A DNA stretch of 64,000 nucleotides from an uncultured Roseibium sp. (lineage in GTDB: Bacteria; Pseudomonadota; Alphaproteobacteria; Rhizobiales; Stappiaceae). Made by a program: the position numbers and the translations under genes. Position 1 is the stretch's first letter. Each line of letters opens with the position of its first letter. Positions 10,055-18,706 of this stretch are shown here, piece after piece. The notes under the pieces are model-generated. The model did no database searches and was not told the origin of the DNA. It worked only from the letters and a program-made list of their open reading frames with translations. The stretch covers positions 248,001-312,000 of the forward strand of contig NZ_CANLVF010000005.1 of NCBI RefSeq assembly GCF_947494555.1, read 5' to 3'.

Positions 10055-10441
10055 ATGAAGTCGAAGAAAGAAATTATTGAGTTTGAAAAGACGGCACCTA
10101 ACAAACTCTTCATGGGCGGTGTGGGTCTATTGGCATTGCTGAGTGCGTCTTGCTGCGTGCTCCCAATCGGATTGTCGATTGTTGGTTTGAGCAGTTCCTG
10201 GCTCGCGCTTATCGGGCCGTTTGTAACTTACCGCCCGGAAATCCTAGCTGTTGTCGCACTCGTACTGGCATGGAGCTGGTACCGGCTCTTAAAAACTTGG
10301 AATTGCGCCGGACGGCGCTCCTTGACGCTTTCTGTCCTTGTCCGCGCAACACTCGCTTTGGGGCTCGCCGCAAGCTCTCCAATCTGGGAAACGACCGTAA
10401 CCCGTGGAATGTGGACTCTCTGGCTCGAGACGAGGTCATGA
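10055..10441 (+). CDS. MerT-like membrane transport protein (first copy)
   Basis: ATG at 10055 just after the predicted promoter; LLALLSASCCVLPIGLSIVGLSSSWLALIGPFVTYRPEILA with a CC pair in TM1, as in MerT. Confidence 0.75.
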   Translation: MKSKKEIIEFEKTAPNKLFMGGVGLLALLSASCCVLPIGLSIVGLSSSWLALIGPFVTYRPEILAVVALVLAWSWYRLLKTWNCAGRRSLTLSVLVRATLALGLAASSPIWETTVTRGMWTLWLETRS

Positions 10442-10761
10442 AAAAGACTGTGTTGGCAAGCTATGTCGGTTCGCTCTCTTCGCTTGGCGTTGCGACCTGT
10501 TGCATTTTGCCCATGGCATTGATGCTGGTGGGTCTCGGAGGAAGCTGGATTGCAATCTTCGGCAAGATTGCTGCTGCGAGCTTCCACGTCCTCGGAATTT
10601 CCTCAACGCTTCTGCTTCTGGCGTGGTTTTTCTCCTTCCGTGGGCGATCTTCAGATCGTCTGAAATGGTGGCTTGGCGGCAGCACTGTGCTGACACTGGC
10701 CGCTTGGGTCATTGTGTTCAACGAAACCCGGATCAACGACTATCTGATTACGCTGATGTGA
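10438..10761 (+). CDS. MerT-like membrane transport protein (second copy)
   Basis: ATG at 10438 overlaps the preceding stop (ATGA); YVGSLSSLGVATCCILPMALMLVGLGGSWIAIFGK. Confidence 0.75.
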   Translation: MKKTVLASYVGSLSSLGVATCCILPMALMLVGLGGSWIAIFGKIAAASFHVLGISSTLLLLAWFFSFRGRSSDRLKWWLGGSTVLTLAAWVIVFNETRINDYLITLM

Positions 10762-10766
10762 ACGAC

Positions 10767-10985
10767 ATGGACAAAACGAACATCAAACTACAAAGCACGA
10801 TTACGTGCCCCGAATGCGGTCACAAAGCAGAGGAAATTATGCCAACTGACGCCTGTCAGTGGTTTTACGAATGCAGATCCTGCGGTGCAATACTGAAGCC
10901 GCAACCCGGCGATTGCTGCGTATATTGCTCTTACGGAACGGTTGCTTGTCCTCCGATCCAGGAAGGGGACTCTTGCTGCGGTTGA
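10767..10985 (+). CDS. GDCCVxC-type cysteine-rich small protein
   Basis: 72 aa; CPECGHKAEEIMPTDACQWFYECRSCGAILKPQPGDCCVYCSYGTVACPPIQ; carries the GDCCVxC motif. Confidence 0.8.
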   Translation: MDKTNIKLQSTITCPECGHKAEEIMPTDACQWFYECRSCGAILKPQPGDCCVYCSYGTVACPPIQEGDSCCG

Positions 10986-11081
10986 GTGAAAAGTACGCAA
11001 AGAAAGTGTTTGGAGACCGCACTATCATGCGGATTTCGATAACTTGCTTTTACCCGTAGAAGTCATAGCGCAACGAATAAG

Positions 11082-12029
11082 TCACTGTTTCATGGCCGTT
11101 TTCGCCCGGCGGCGGAGTACCAGCAGTCCAGCGGCGACAATCATCGTCATGCCGGTAACAGATGCAAAACTCGGCGATATGCCGAAAAACACAATGTCCC
11201 AGATGGCGACGAACACGAGATAGCTGTATTCGAAGGTTGAGACGATGGCGGGTGGGGCAGCCTGATAGGCGCCTGCCAGCATCATTCCAATGACAATCGT
11301 CAGTCCCGCCAGCAGCGCGAGAACCAGCCAGTCCAACAAACCGATATCCGACCACATGCCGAAAATGTAGGGGTACTCACGGAGCATGTCGTCTTGCGGA
11401 GCAACCAGGTAAATCAGGCCGCTGACAGAAACACCCGCCGTCAGCATGACAACAGTCTGCGACAGCGAAAGGGCGGATAGCGGGGTGTCCTGACATTTGA
11501 CCCGCGTCGTTATGTGCGCGAGTGCATAGAAAGCGGCTCCGACAACGGGAAGCAGGACCCAGGGCGAGAACGCGTCGGTCCCCGGTTGCAGTAAAACGAC
11601 GACCCCGGCAAACCCGAGAACGATACCCAGCCGTCCGAACGGTCCGACAGCCTCCCCGATCGCATATGCGGACAGAAGTGCCACAAAGACCGGCGCGAGA
11701 TAGTTGGCCGCACCGACGGTCGACAGGCTCAGGAACGGGATTGCCGCGTAAAACGCCAGAAACGTGGTCGTGATGAAAACCGATCGTAAAAGTGGCCATT
11801 TTCCGAACGCGGTGCGAACGACACCACGATGAGCTCCCTTCGCCCACAGGACCACCCAAAGCATCGGTATTGCAAGCATGCCGCGCAGCGCAAAAATCTG
11901 CCACAAGGTCATGTCGCTGCTGAACAGCTTGAACACCACATCCTGGATCGAGATCGTAAGCGCCGCTGCAACGATCAGGAAAACGCCACCAACGATATTC
12001 TGCGGACGGGAGACCGTGCTGTCGCTCAT
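11082..12029 (-). CDS. DMT-superfamily (EamA) transporter
   Basis: Ten-TM layout with paired EamA-like halves (LWQIFALRGMLAIP...; VSTFEYSYLVFVAIWDIVFFG). Confidence 0.85.
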   Translation of the reverse strand: MSDSTVSRPQNIVGGVFLIVAAALTISIQDVVFKLFSSDMTLWQIFALRGMLAIPMLWVVLWAKGAHRGVVRTAFGKWPLLRSVFITTTFLAFYAAIPFLSLSTVGAANYLAPVFVALLSAYAIGEAVGPFGRLGIVLGFAGVVVLLQPGTDAFSPWVLLPVVGAAFYALAHITTRVKCQDTPLSALSLSQTVVMLTAGVSVSGLIYLVAPQDDMLREYPYIFGMWSDIGLLDWLVLALLAGLTIVIGMMLAGAYQAAPPAIVSTFEYSYLVFVAIWDIVFFGISPSFASVTGMTMIVAAGLLVLRRRAKTAMKQ

Positions 12030-12132
12030 GTGATCTTCCTTGCGCAATGTTCTTCGTTTCCAACACGTACCGCCGCGCTATTCATTTGAGAAGGCATTGC
12101 AAACTGAAGGCATTATTTGATATTTTTAAAGA

Positions 12133-13068
12133 ATGGAGCGCATACCCACGCATGGCATCGAGGTTTTTCTGACCATTGTTCGGGAAGGATCAATGCGATC
12201 AGCGGCAGAGGCACTTGGCGTCGGCGCTCCTGCCGTAAGCCTGCAGTTGAAGGCGCTCGAGGACCGGTTGGGAATCGAGCTGTTTTTCCGCACGACACGC
12301 AGCGTGGAGCTTACGGAAGCCGGGAGAATTCTTTTCGATGCGGCAGCCCCTGCGCATCGCGACCTGACCTACGCCTTCAGGAAAACGAAGGAGATGGCGC
12401 GCTCTACCACGGGGACGTTGCGGCTGACCCTGTCGCGCGGGGCCTATATCGCCGCTCTCGCACCCGTTCTGAAAGACTTCCTGGCGAGACACCCGGGCAT
12501 CAACCTGGACATTTCGTGGAATGAAGAACTGGTCGATATCGTGCGCCGTGGATTTCATGGCGGCATTCGCATGGGCGATATGCTGAGCCCGGATATGATC
12601 GCGGTGCGCATTACCCCGCCGATCAAGTCGGCTTACTTTGCGGCGCCCTCATATCTTCAGGACCATGGTGTGCCCAAACGCCCCCGAGACCTCCTGGATC
12701 ATCAGTGCATTCGCCAGCGGCTTCCCAGCTCAGGCGCGCTTCGGGAATGGTTGGTAACCGAGAATGACCAGGACACATGCATCGACCCGCCGGCCCGGCT
12801 GATCTTCGATTCCGCTGCGGGCGTCATTCAAGCCGCGCGTGAGGGCCACGGTGTCGGCTGGTCCATGCAGGCGACGATGGAGGATCATCTGAAAACCGGA
12901 GAACTTGAGAGGGTCCTCAAACCATACGCCAAGGACCTGCCGCCGTTTTACATCTACTATCCTGCGCAGAACAAAAGGGTCGAGTGCCTCAGGCTGCTCG
13001 TGGAGTACCTGAAGCACCGGTCAAAGAACCAGGCTGCACCTGAGATTGGTTCAGCCGGAGAGAGCTGA
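12133..13068 (+). CDS. LysR-family transcriptional regulator
   Basis: 311 aa; FLTIVREGSMRSAAEALGVGAPAVSLQLKALEDRLGIELFFRTTRSVELTEAG. Confidence 0.93.
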   Translation: MERIPTHGIEVFLTIVREGSMRSAAEALGVGAPAVSLQLKALEDRLGIELFFRTTRSVELTEAGRILFDAAAPAHRDLTYAFRKTKEMARSTTGTLRLTLSRGAYIAALAPVLKDFLARHPGINLDISWNEELVDIVRRGFHGGIRMGDMLSPDMIAVRITPPIKSAYFAAPSYLQDHGVPKRPRDLLDHQCIRQRLPSSGALREWLVTENDQDTCIDPPARLIFDSAAGVIQAAREGHGVGWSMQATMEDHLKTGELERVLKPYAKDLPPFYIYYPAQNKRVECLRLLVEYLKHRSKNQAAPEIGSAGES

Positions 13069-13113
13069 CCGACAAGGCGCACCGGGAGCAGCCTTGAATT
13101 GACGAAGCACCAG

Positions 13114-14094
13114 CTAGGCTGTGTCCTGTCGTTCCAGCCAAGCCAGAATCTCGCGGTTCGTCTCGCCCGGCTTTTCCTGCTGGATCCAGTGGCCGCAGTC
13201 CAGGCTGACCACATCCACATTCGGCACGAACTGCGACAGGTTTTCGGACTTTGAGATCGGATCCCTGTCGCCGTAAATCATAAGCGCAGGCTGCCTGATG
13301 ACCGGGTCAACATCCGCCAGGAGATGCCAGTTGCGGTCAAGGTTTCGATACCAGTTGATGCTGCCCGTGAAGCCCGATCGTTCGAAAGCGGAAACGAAGA
13401 CACTCAATTCGGCTTCACTCATGACGGGTTCACCGCGTGGCCGCTCAGCCCTTGCAAGATCAATCAGGACCATGCCCGCTTCCGGCGCTGCCGGGGGCTC
13501 GTTTTTCCGGTAAAGATTTCGGAGAAACCTGTCGGTGTTTTCCTGAAAAACCGCGTCCGCGACACCCGGTTTCCGGTTGAAGTGGACGAAGTAATTGTCC
13601 CCGCCGAGAAAAGCCTCCATGAGCTCGACCCAGGGTCTTTCTCCGCGTTCCTGATACGGCAGGCTCAGATTGATCACCTTGCGGACCCGGTTCGGATGCA
13701 GCAGGGCCAATCCCCAAACAACCATAGCCCCCCAGTCGTGACCGGCAAAGACAGCATCCTCGTAGCCAAAGTGATCAAGGAGCGCGACAAGATCCCCCGT
13801 CAAATATCCAATATCATAGTCGGTAACCTTGCCCGGTTGCGAAGATTTGCCGTAGCCACGCTGGTTGGGGACGATGACATGGTAGCCCGCCTCGGCAAGC
13901 GCGGGCATCTGATGTCGCCAGGAAAACGCATGCTCCGGCCAACCGTGACAGAGAACTATCGGATTTCCCGAATGTTCGCGTCCTGCTTCAAAAACCTCAA
14001 GTTCGACGCCGTTCACACAAATGAGGCTTGGACTTGGAAAATCGGTCGGATTGAACACTGCTCTGCTCCTTGTTGACTTTTGAAGCCGCTGCAT
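13114..14094 (-). CDS. Alpha/beta hydrolase, epoxide hydrolase-like
   Basis: LCHGWPEHAFSWRHQMPALAEAGYHVIVPNQRGYGKSSQP...FAGHDWGAMVVWGLALLHP; start trimmed to Met at 14094 to avoid overlap with the divergent regulator. Confidence 0.88.
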   Translation of the reverse strand: MQRLQKSTRSRAVFNPTDFPSPSLICVNGVELEVFEAGREHSGNPIVLCHGWPEHAFSWRHQMPALAEAGYHVIVPNQRGYGKSSQPGKVTDYDIGYLTGDLVALLDHFGYEDAVFAGHDWGAMVVWGLALLHPNRVRKVINLSLPYQERGERPWVELMEAFLGGDNYFVHFNRKPGVADAVFQENTDRFLRNLYRKNEPPAAPEAGMVLIDLARAERPRGEPVMSEAELSVFVSAFERSGFTGSINWYRNLDRNWHLLADVDPVIRQPALMIYGDRDPISKSENLSQFVPNVDVVSLDCGHWIQQEKPGETNREILAWLERQDTA

Positions 14095-14106
14095 GAAGCT
14101 TAATGA

Positions 14107-14121
14107 TGCCAAAAACTGGCA
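14107..14121. promoter_or_regulatory. Candidate operator between divergent hydrolase and WYL regulator genes
   Basis: Inverted repeat TGCCA-AAAAC-TGGCA between starts at 14094 (-) and 14145 (+). Confidence 0.4.
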
Positions 14122-14144
14122 CCATAAATTGATAGCCATACCAA

Positions 14145-14864
14145 ATGAAACCACGCCACCGACAAGACGCCCTCGTGCGCAACCTTCGCCGCCAGGGCAC
14201 ATCGACCATTTCCCGCCTGGCAGAAGAGGTTGGTGCCTCCCGCAGGACCGTGCTGCGCGACATTGCAGCACTGCGCGATGAAGGGTTTGTCATTCACTCA
14301 GAAACCGGCCCTGGAGGTGGCCTTTTCCTTGATCCGCGGTCTGTTCAGACCACTGCACGTTTATCGGTCGCTGAGGTCTTCGCTCTTCTGATCAGCGTTG
14401 CGAGCATGAGAGCTGCCGGAACCCTTCCCTTCTCGGGTCTTGCAGACGCAGCTCTTGCCAAGATCGAGAAAGCTCTGCCTTCGGACAAGGTGCAGGATTT
14501 GCGACGCTTTTTGGATTGCCTCTACGTCGGACCACTCGCTCCTGAGGTCGACATAACCAATTTGGGAAAAATGGACCCCGCGTTGCTGCCGGCATTTGAA
14601 CCGGCTTTTCTCAATCGGTTGCGCCTGCGCTTCCACTACCGGGACGCAAAAGGCGTTGAAACAACGCGGCACGTGGAGCCGCAGGCCATGCTGATCCTGC
14701 CACCGCTCTGGTATCTGGTCGCCTGGGATCCTTCGCGCCAGGACTTCCGGCATTTCCGCATGGACCGGATCAGCGCACCCGAGTGTGTCGAGGGTTCAGC
14801 CTTTCGACGACGCCAAGTGCCCTTCGACGACAGCGTCCGCCCCGTTCGGCAGACACTCGATTGA
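14145..14864 (+). CDS. WYL-domain HTH transcriptional regulator (YafY/DeoR-like)
   Basis: N-terminal HTH GTSTISRLAEEVGASRRTVLRDIAALRDEGF; C-terminal WYL-like region (HVEPQAMLILPPLWYLVAWDPSRQDFRHFRMDRI). Confidence 0.85.
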   Translation: MKPRHRQDALVRNLRRQGTSTISRLAEEVGASRRTVLRDIAALRDEGFVIHSETGPGGGLFLDPRSVQTTARLSVAEVFALLISVASMRAAGTLPFSGLADAALAKIEKALPSDKVQDLRRFLDCLYVGPLAPEVDITNLGKMDPALLPAFEPAFLNRLRLRFHYRDAKGVETTRHVEPQAMLILPPLWYLVAWDPSRQDFRHFRMDRISAPECVEGSAFRRRQVPFDDSVRPVRQTLD

Positions 14865-14982
14865 CATCTGATGCTTCTCTGCACGCCCAATTTCCTGGAA
14901 ACGAGCTCAGAGTTTCGCTCCAAAAGCATCTCAAGAAATTTTCGATGTTTCCCCAACTTCGGACTGTTCGCAGTCCAGAGAT

Positions 14983-15420
14983 TTATTTGCGAAACTCGGC
15001 GTGACACGACTTGCACGTTTGCCCAATCAGGTTTGTCGCAGTTTTCAGTCTCTCGAGATCGGAAATAGAGTTGGAGAACTCCAGGGCCACCCTTTCCATG
15101 TCAGCGGCCTTGCGGTTGAAATCTTCAAAATTAGTCCAGATCTCTGGTTTGGCCTCTGACTTGGGGTCGGTTTCTTGCGCTTCAAAAAGACTGGCTGTCT
15201 TTGATGCTTCGTTTGCAATGATAGCAGTTGCAGAATTGGCAGCCTTGGCATCAAACGGTGCCGCTCCCTTCGCCATATTTCCCAATAACTTCATGCTCTT
15301 GGCGATTTCAGACATGCTGTCCATTCGAGCTTGCACCGCAGCGTTTTTCACACCCTCGTGCGCGAGCGCCACCGTAACGCTCAACAAAAAAGGCACAATT
15401 AGCAATCGTCGCAAGTTCAT
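14983..15420 (-). CDS. Cytochrome c' family protein
   Basis: 145 aa, signal peptide, C-terminal haem motif CKSCHAEFRK as in class II cytochromes c'. Confidence 0.85.
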   Translation of the reverse strand: MNLRRLLIVPFLLSVTVALAHEGVKNAAVQARMDSMSEIAKSMKLLGNMAKGAAPFDAKAANSATAIIANEASKTASLFEAQETDPKSEAKPEIWTNFEDFNRKAADMERVALEFSNSISDLERLKTATNLIGQTCKSCHAEFRK

Positions 15421-15442
15421 TTTTTCGGCCCCTTTGCACTAT

Positions 15443-15883
15443 TCAATTAATGCCGTTCGCCCGTTGCAGCTCACGAACATAAGCCACGATCAACGCGACA
15501 TCCGCGCGGGATAACCCCGCGACCGGCGGCATATTTCCGAAGGTCCAGTGATGCGCGCGAACACCCAACGCAACGGCCTGCTGAAAGCTTTCATCAGCAT
15601 GATGAGAAGGCTCATAAATGCGATGTACCAAAGGTGGAGCGATACCTTCCTTGCCCACTGCATCCGTGCCGTGACAAACGGCGCATTCGGCTTCAAAGAG
15701 TTGCCAGCCTGACTTTGCGTCGGTTGACAAGGTGTTTGGAAGAGTAATTTTCACCAATGGGCCTGGCGCTGAGTTTGCCCCCGCGTCATCTGGATCGCGG
15801 TCATATGCGAAAACAAAATATCCGGCGCTCACCAAGATTGCGGCGACGGTCATGGTCAGGAAATGATTTAACTTAATACCCAT
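15443..15883 (-). CDS. Class I c-type cytochrome
   Basis: 146 aa; N-terminal TM/signal, CAVCHG haem motif, distal MPPVAGLSRADVALIVAYVREL. Confidence 0.88.
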   Translation of the reverse strand: MGIKLNHFLTMTVAAILVSAGYFVFAYDRDPDDAGANSAPGPLVKITLPNTLSTDAKSGWQLFEAECAVCHGTDAVGKEGIAPPLVHRIYEPSHHADESFQQAVALGVRAHHWTFGNMPPVAGLSRADVALIVAYVRELQRANGIN

Positions 15884-15963
15884 TTCAGGACAGGCCTACA
15901 GGTTCCAGCAGGTGGAAAGTCAAATCAGTTTTTCCAACTTGGAATCGTTACGGCCGTTGATGG

Positions 15964-16509
15964 CTAGTCGATGCCGACGCGTCTGCGTGCAAGTTCGCGG
16001 TAAAGGGCTTCGCGGCTCACGCCGATAATTTGCGCAATATCCTGCCACGAACCCCTGGGCGGCAAGTCTCCATTGGCACCGATCCATGCATCAAGCCGCT
16101 GCGCCACTGTTTTCAGCGCCCTGACCTCTGCCTGCAGACGGGATTTTTGAAGTTCACGTGCCAAATGTGCCGCCCATTCCCGCCTCAATTCTTCTGTTCG
16201 CTCGAGCCTTTCCAAAAACATATCTACGGATATTATCTGGAGTTTGGACCGGGACTTCGCCTTTGCATCGCAATGGTAGACGTCTGAATAAGCCGACGCC
16301 TCAGCAGCTATGCAGCCCTCAAATACCCGGTTCATGATCATGACGGATCCGTTTGCCGTATGTCGCAACAGATCAACTTGCCCTTCCAAAAGCAGGTACA
16401 TGAACTTCACCGGATCGCCTGCAAAGAACAGATATTCTTCACCTTCCAGCTGAATTGAACTTCCGTTTTCAAAGAGGCGAGCAAAAATATCCGACATGAT
16501 AGTTATCAT
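15964..16509 (-). CDS. Crp/Fnr-family regulator
   Basis: 181 aa; cNMP-like fold (LFFAGDPVKFMYLLLEGQVDLLR) and HTH (SWQDIAQIIGVSREALYRELARR). Confidence 0.85.
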   Translation of the reverse strand: MITIMSDIFARLFENGSSIQLEGEEYLFFAGDPVKFMYLLLEGQVDLLRHTANGSVMIMNRVFEGCIAAEASAYSDVYHCDAKAKSRSKLQIISVDMFLERLERTEELRREWAAHLARELQKSRLQAEVRALKTVAQRLDAWIGANGDLPPRGSWQDIAQIIGVSREALYRELARRRVGID

Positions 16510-16567
16510 ACGTCTGTTTTTATAACCGTGCTACGTAAACGCATCAATGTGTTGGGAGACATGCGCA

Positions 16568-17167
16568 ATGACATGGTCTTGGTACGCAGCCGTTCTGCTC
16601 ACAAGCGCCCTTTTATCTGTCGATGCAACAGCACAACCTCAAAGTGTTCAACCAGGGGCATCGCCTTACGCCGGGCTTGAAACGCGCGAAATCAAAAGCC
16701 TTTCAAAGGACGACATTTCTGAACTGCTTGCCGGTGGAGGATGGCGGCTGGCGCTACCGGCGGAACTGAATGGAAAGCCGGGTCCTTTGCATCTGCTTGA
16801 GTTGAGCGAGGAACTTGACCTTTCGACAGATCAGATAAAGAGCTTGGAGGCACTCTATGCGGACATGCGCGAGGACGCCATTGTCACTGGCAAGAGATTT
16901 ATCCAGGCAGAAGCAGCGCTCAGCCAAGCGTTCAAGCGCAACGAACTTGACGAGAAGACGCTTCGCAAGCTCGTCACGAATGCCAAAAACCTGCGGGCTG
17001 AACTAAGGTTTATCCATCTTTCCCGGCACCTTCGCACGCCTGATCTGCTAACAGAAGCACAGGTGAAACAATACAACTATCTCCGTGGATATTCGGCTGA
17101 TCCTTGCGAGAATGTTCCGTCAGGCCATGATCCAACTATGTGGCGGCGACACAACGGCTGTGAATAG
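16568..17167 (+). CDS. Spy/CpxP-like periplasmic protein
   Basis: Signal peptide plus helical body with LELSEELDLSTDQIKSLEALYADMREDAI...LTEAQVKQYNYLRGY. Confidence 0.6.
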   Translation: MTWSWYAAVLLTSALLSVDATAQPQSVQPGASPYAGLETREIKSLSKDDISELLAGGGWRLALPAELNGKPGPLHLLELSEELDLSTDQIKSLEALYADMREDAIVTGKRFIQAEAALSQAFKRNELDEKTLRKLVTNAKNLRAELRFIHLSRHLRTPDLLTEAQVKQYNYLRGYSADPCENVPSGHDPTMWRRHNGCE

Positions 17168-17223
17168 CCGGTCGTGCTGACCTGTTTGATTGAAGGCACA
17201 AAACCGCGTTTTACTGCCGCCGC

Positions 17224-18453
17224 TCAGGCCGAGAACACGCGTCCTTCGGCTCGAGCGTTACTTCTAACCGCGCTCAGCGCCTTTTCGACGTCTTCCAGCA
17301 GATCCTGCGGGTCTTCCAGCCCCACCGACAGCCGCAAAATACCGTCGGTGATGCCGAGTTCAGCGCGGGCTTCCTCGCCGATCGACTGATGGGTCGTTGT
17401 CGCCGGATGGGTGATCAGGCTCTTTGCATCACCCAGATTGTTGGAGATCCGGATAATGTCCAGCGCGTTGGTAAATCGGAAGGCCGCCTCTTTACCGCCT
17501 TCGATTTCCAGGGCCACCATGGTCGAACCGGCGCGCATCTGCCGCTTGGCCAGTTCTGCCTGCGGGTGATCGTCCCGTCCAGGATAGATCAACCGCTTGA
17601 CCTTGGATTGGCCGGCGAGAAAATCGGCAATCTGTCCCGCGCTCTCGGTCTGGCGCGCAACACGGATCGGAAGCGTTTCAAGGCCCTTCATCAGGACCCA
17701 GGCGTTAAACGGGCTCATATGCGGGCCCGTATGCTTCACAAACGGCATGACTTCGTCGACGATCCATTCTTCATCGGAAAGAACCACACCGCCAAGGCAT
17801 CGGCCCTGGCCGTCAATATGCTTTGTTGCCGAATAGACAACAACATCGGCCCCAAGTTGAAGCGGTGACTGATAAAGCGGGGTGGCGAATACATTGTCGA
17901 CGATAAGGCGCGCACCAGCGGTCTTTGCAATCTCCGCGACTGCTGAAATATCAATGACCTCGAGCGTCGGGTTGGTCGGACTCTCCAAAAAAAGCGCGCG
18001 TGTATTCGGACGCACTGCTGCCTTCCACTGCTCGATGTCGGTCCCATCTACCAGCGTGCTTTCGACGCCAAAGCGCGGCAGCAATGTTTCGCAGATATAG
18101 CGGCAGGAACCGAACAGAGCTTTTGCGGCGATCACATGATCTCCCGCCTTGACCGACGCCATCAGAGCCAGGTTCACGGCAGCCATGCCGCTCGCCGTGC
18201 CGCGCGCAGCTTCAGCACCTTCCAGCGTCTTAATGCGACCCTCGAACATGGAAACGGTCGGGTTGGCATAACGAGAATAGACAAAGCCCGGGTCTTCGCC
18301 ATTGAAGCGCGCTTCCGCTGCTTCGGCATTGTCGTAGACAAACCCCTGGGTCAGATACATGGCTTCCGAGGTTTCACCAAACGGCGAGCGCATGGTGCCG
18401 CCGTGAACCAGAGAGGTTGCAGGACGCCAGTTCTTGGTGGTTGACTCAGTCAT
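17224..18453 (-). CDS. metZ: O-succinylhomoserine sulfhydrylase (Cys/Met metabolism PLP enzyme)
   Basis: MTESTTKNWRPATSLVHGGTMRSPFGETSEAMYLTQGFVYD...; PLP-Lys region VYSATKHIDGQGRCLGGV; ATG at 18453; preceded by a SAM-II riboswitch. Confidence 0.9.
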   Translation of the reverse strand: MTESTTKNWRPATSLVHGGTMRSPFGETSEAMYLTQGFVYDNAEAAEARFNGEDPGFVYSRYANPTVSMFEGRIKTLEGAEAARGTASGMAAVNLALMASVKAGDHVIAAKALFGSCRYICETLLPRFGVESTLVDGTDIEQWKAAVRPNTRALFLESPTNPTLEVIDISAVAEIAKTAGARLIVDNVFATPLYQSPLQLGADVVVYSATKHIDGQGRCLGGVVLSDEEWIVDEVMPFVKHTGPHMSPFNAWVLMKGLETLPIRVARQTESAGQIADFLAGQSKVKRLIYPGRDDHPQAELAKRQMRAGSTMVALEIEGGKEAAFRFTNALDIIRISNNLGDAKSLITHPATTTHQSIGEEARAELGITDGILRLSVGLEDPQDLLEDVEKALSAVRSNARAEGRVFSA

Positions 18454-18474
18454 TGTCTTGTTCGCTCCAAACGC

Positions 18475-18502
18475 AAAAAACCCCAGCCTCAAGACCGGGG
18501 TT
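18475..18502 (-). terminator. Intrinsic terminator between the SAM-II aptamer and the metZ start
   Basis: Minus strand: AACCCCGGTC-TTGA-GGCTGGGGTT followed by TTTT. Confidence 0.7.
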
Positions 18503-18513
18503 CGCACCTCCGG

Positions 18514-18568
18514 CCTTTTTAGCGACTTATTTAACGTGGCTGCAAGCCGGCCGGCCCAAATCACCACG
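18514..18568 (-). ncRNA. SAM-II riboswitch aptamer
   Basis: Minus strand CGTGGTGATTTGGGCCGGCCGGCTTGCAGCCACGTTAAATAAGTCGCTAAAAAGG matches the SAM-II consensus core (GGUGAUUUG...GCUUGCAGCCACGUUAAA...GUCGCUAAA). Confidence 0.93.
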
Positions 18569-18706
18569 GAATGCGACCGTGGTAAGGGAAAACCATGCCG
18601 CGGTCAATCATCTTCGGCGAAAGTTCTCGTGAACCGACAAAGCCTGTTGGCGCGAGCCAGCCGATCCTTTAAGGATTTCTCTAAGGACAAAAGACGGGAA
18701 TTCTTC

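Noticed and set aside
12090-12114. Direct repeat GAAGGCATT x2 between LysR and DMT genes
   Set aside because: Short and could be chance; no T-N11-A LysR-box symmetry found.
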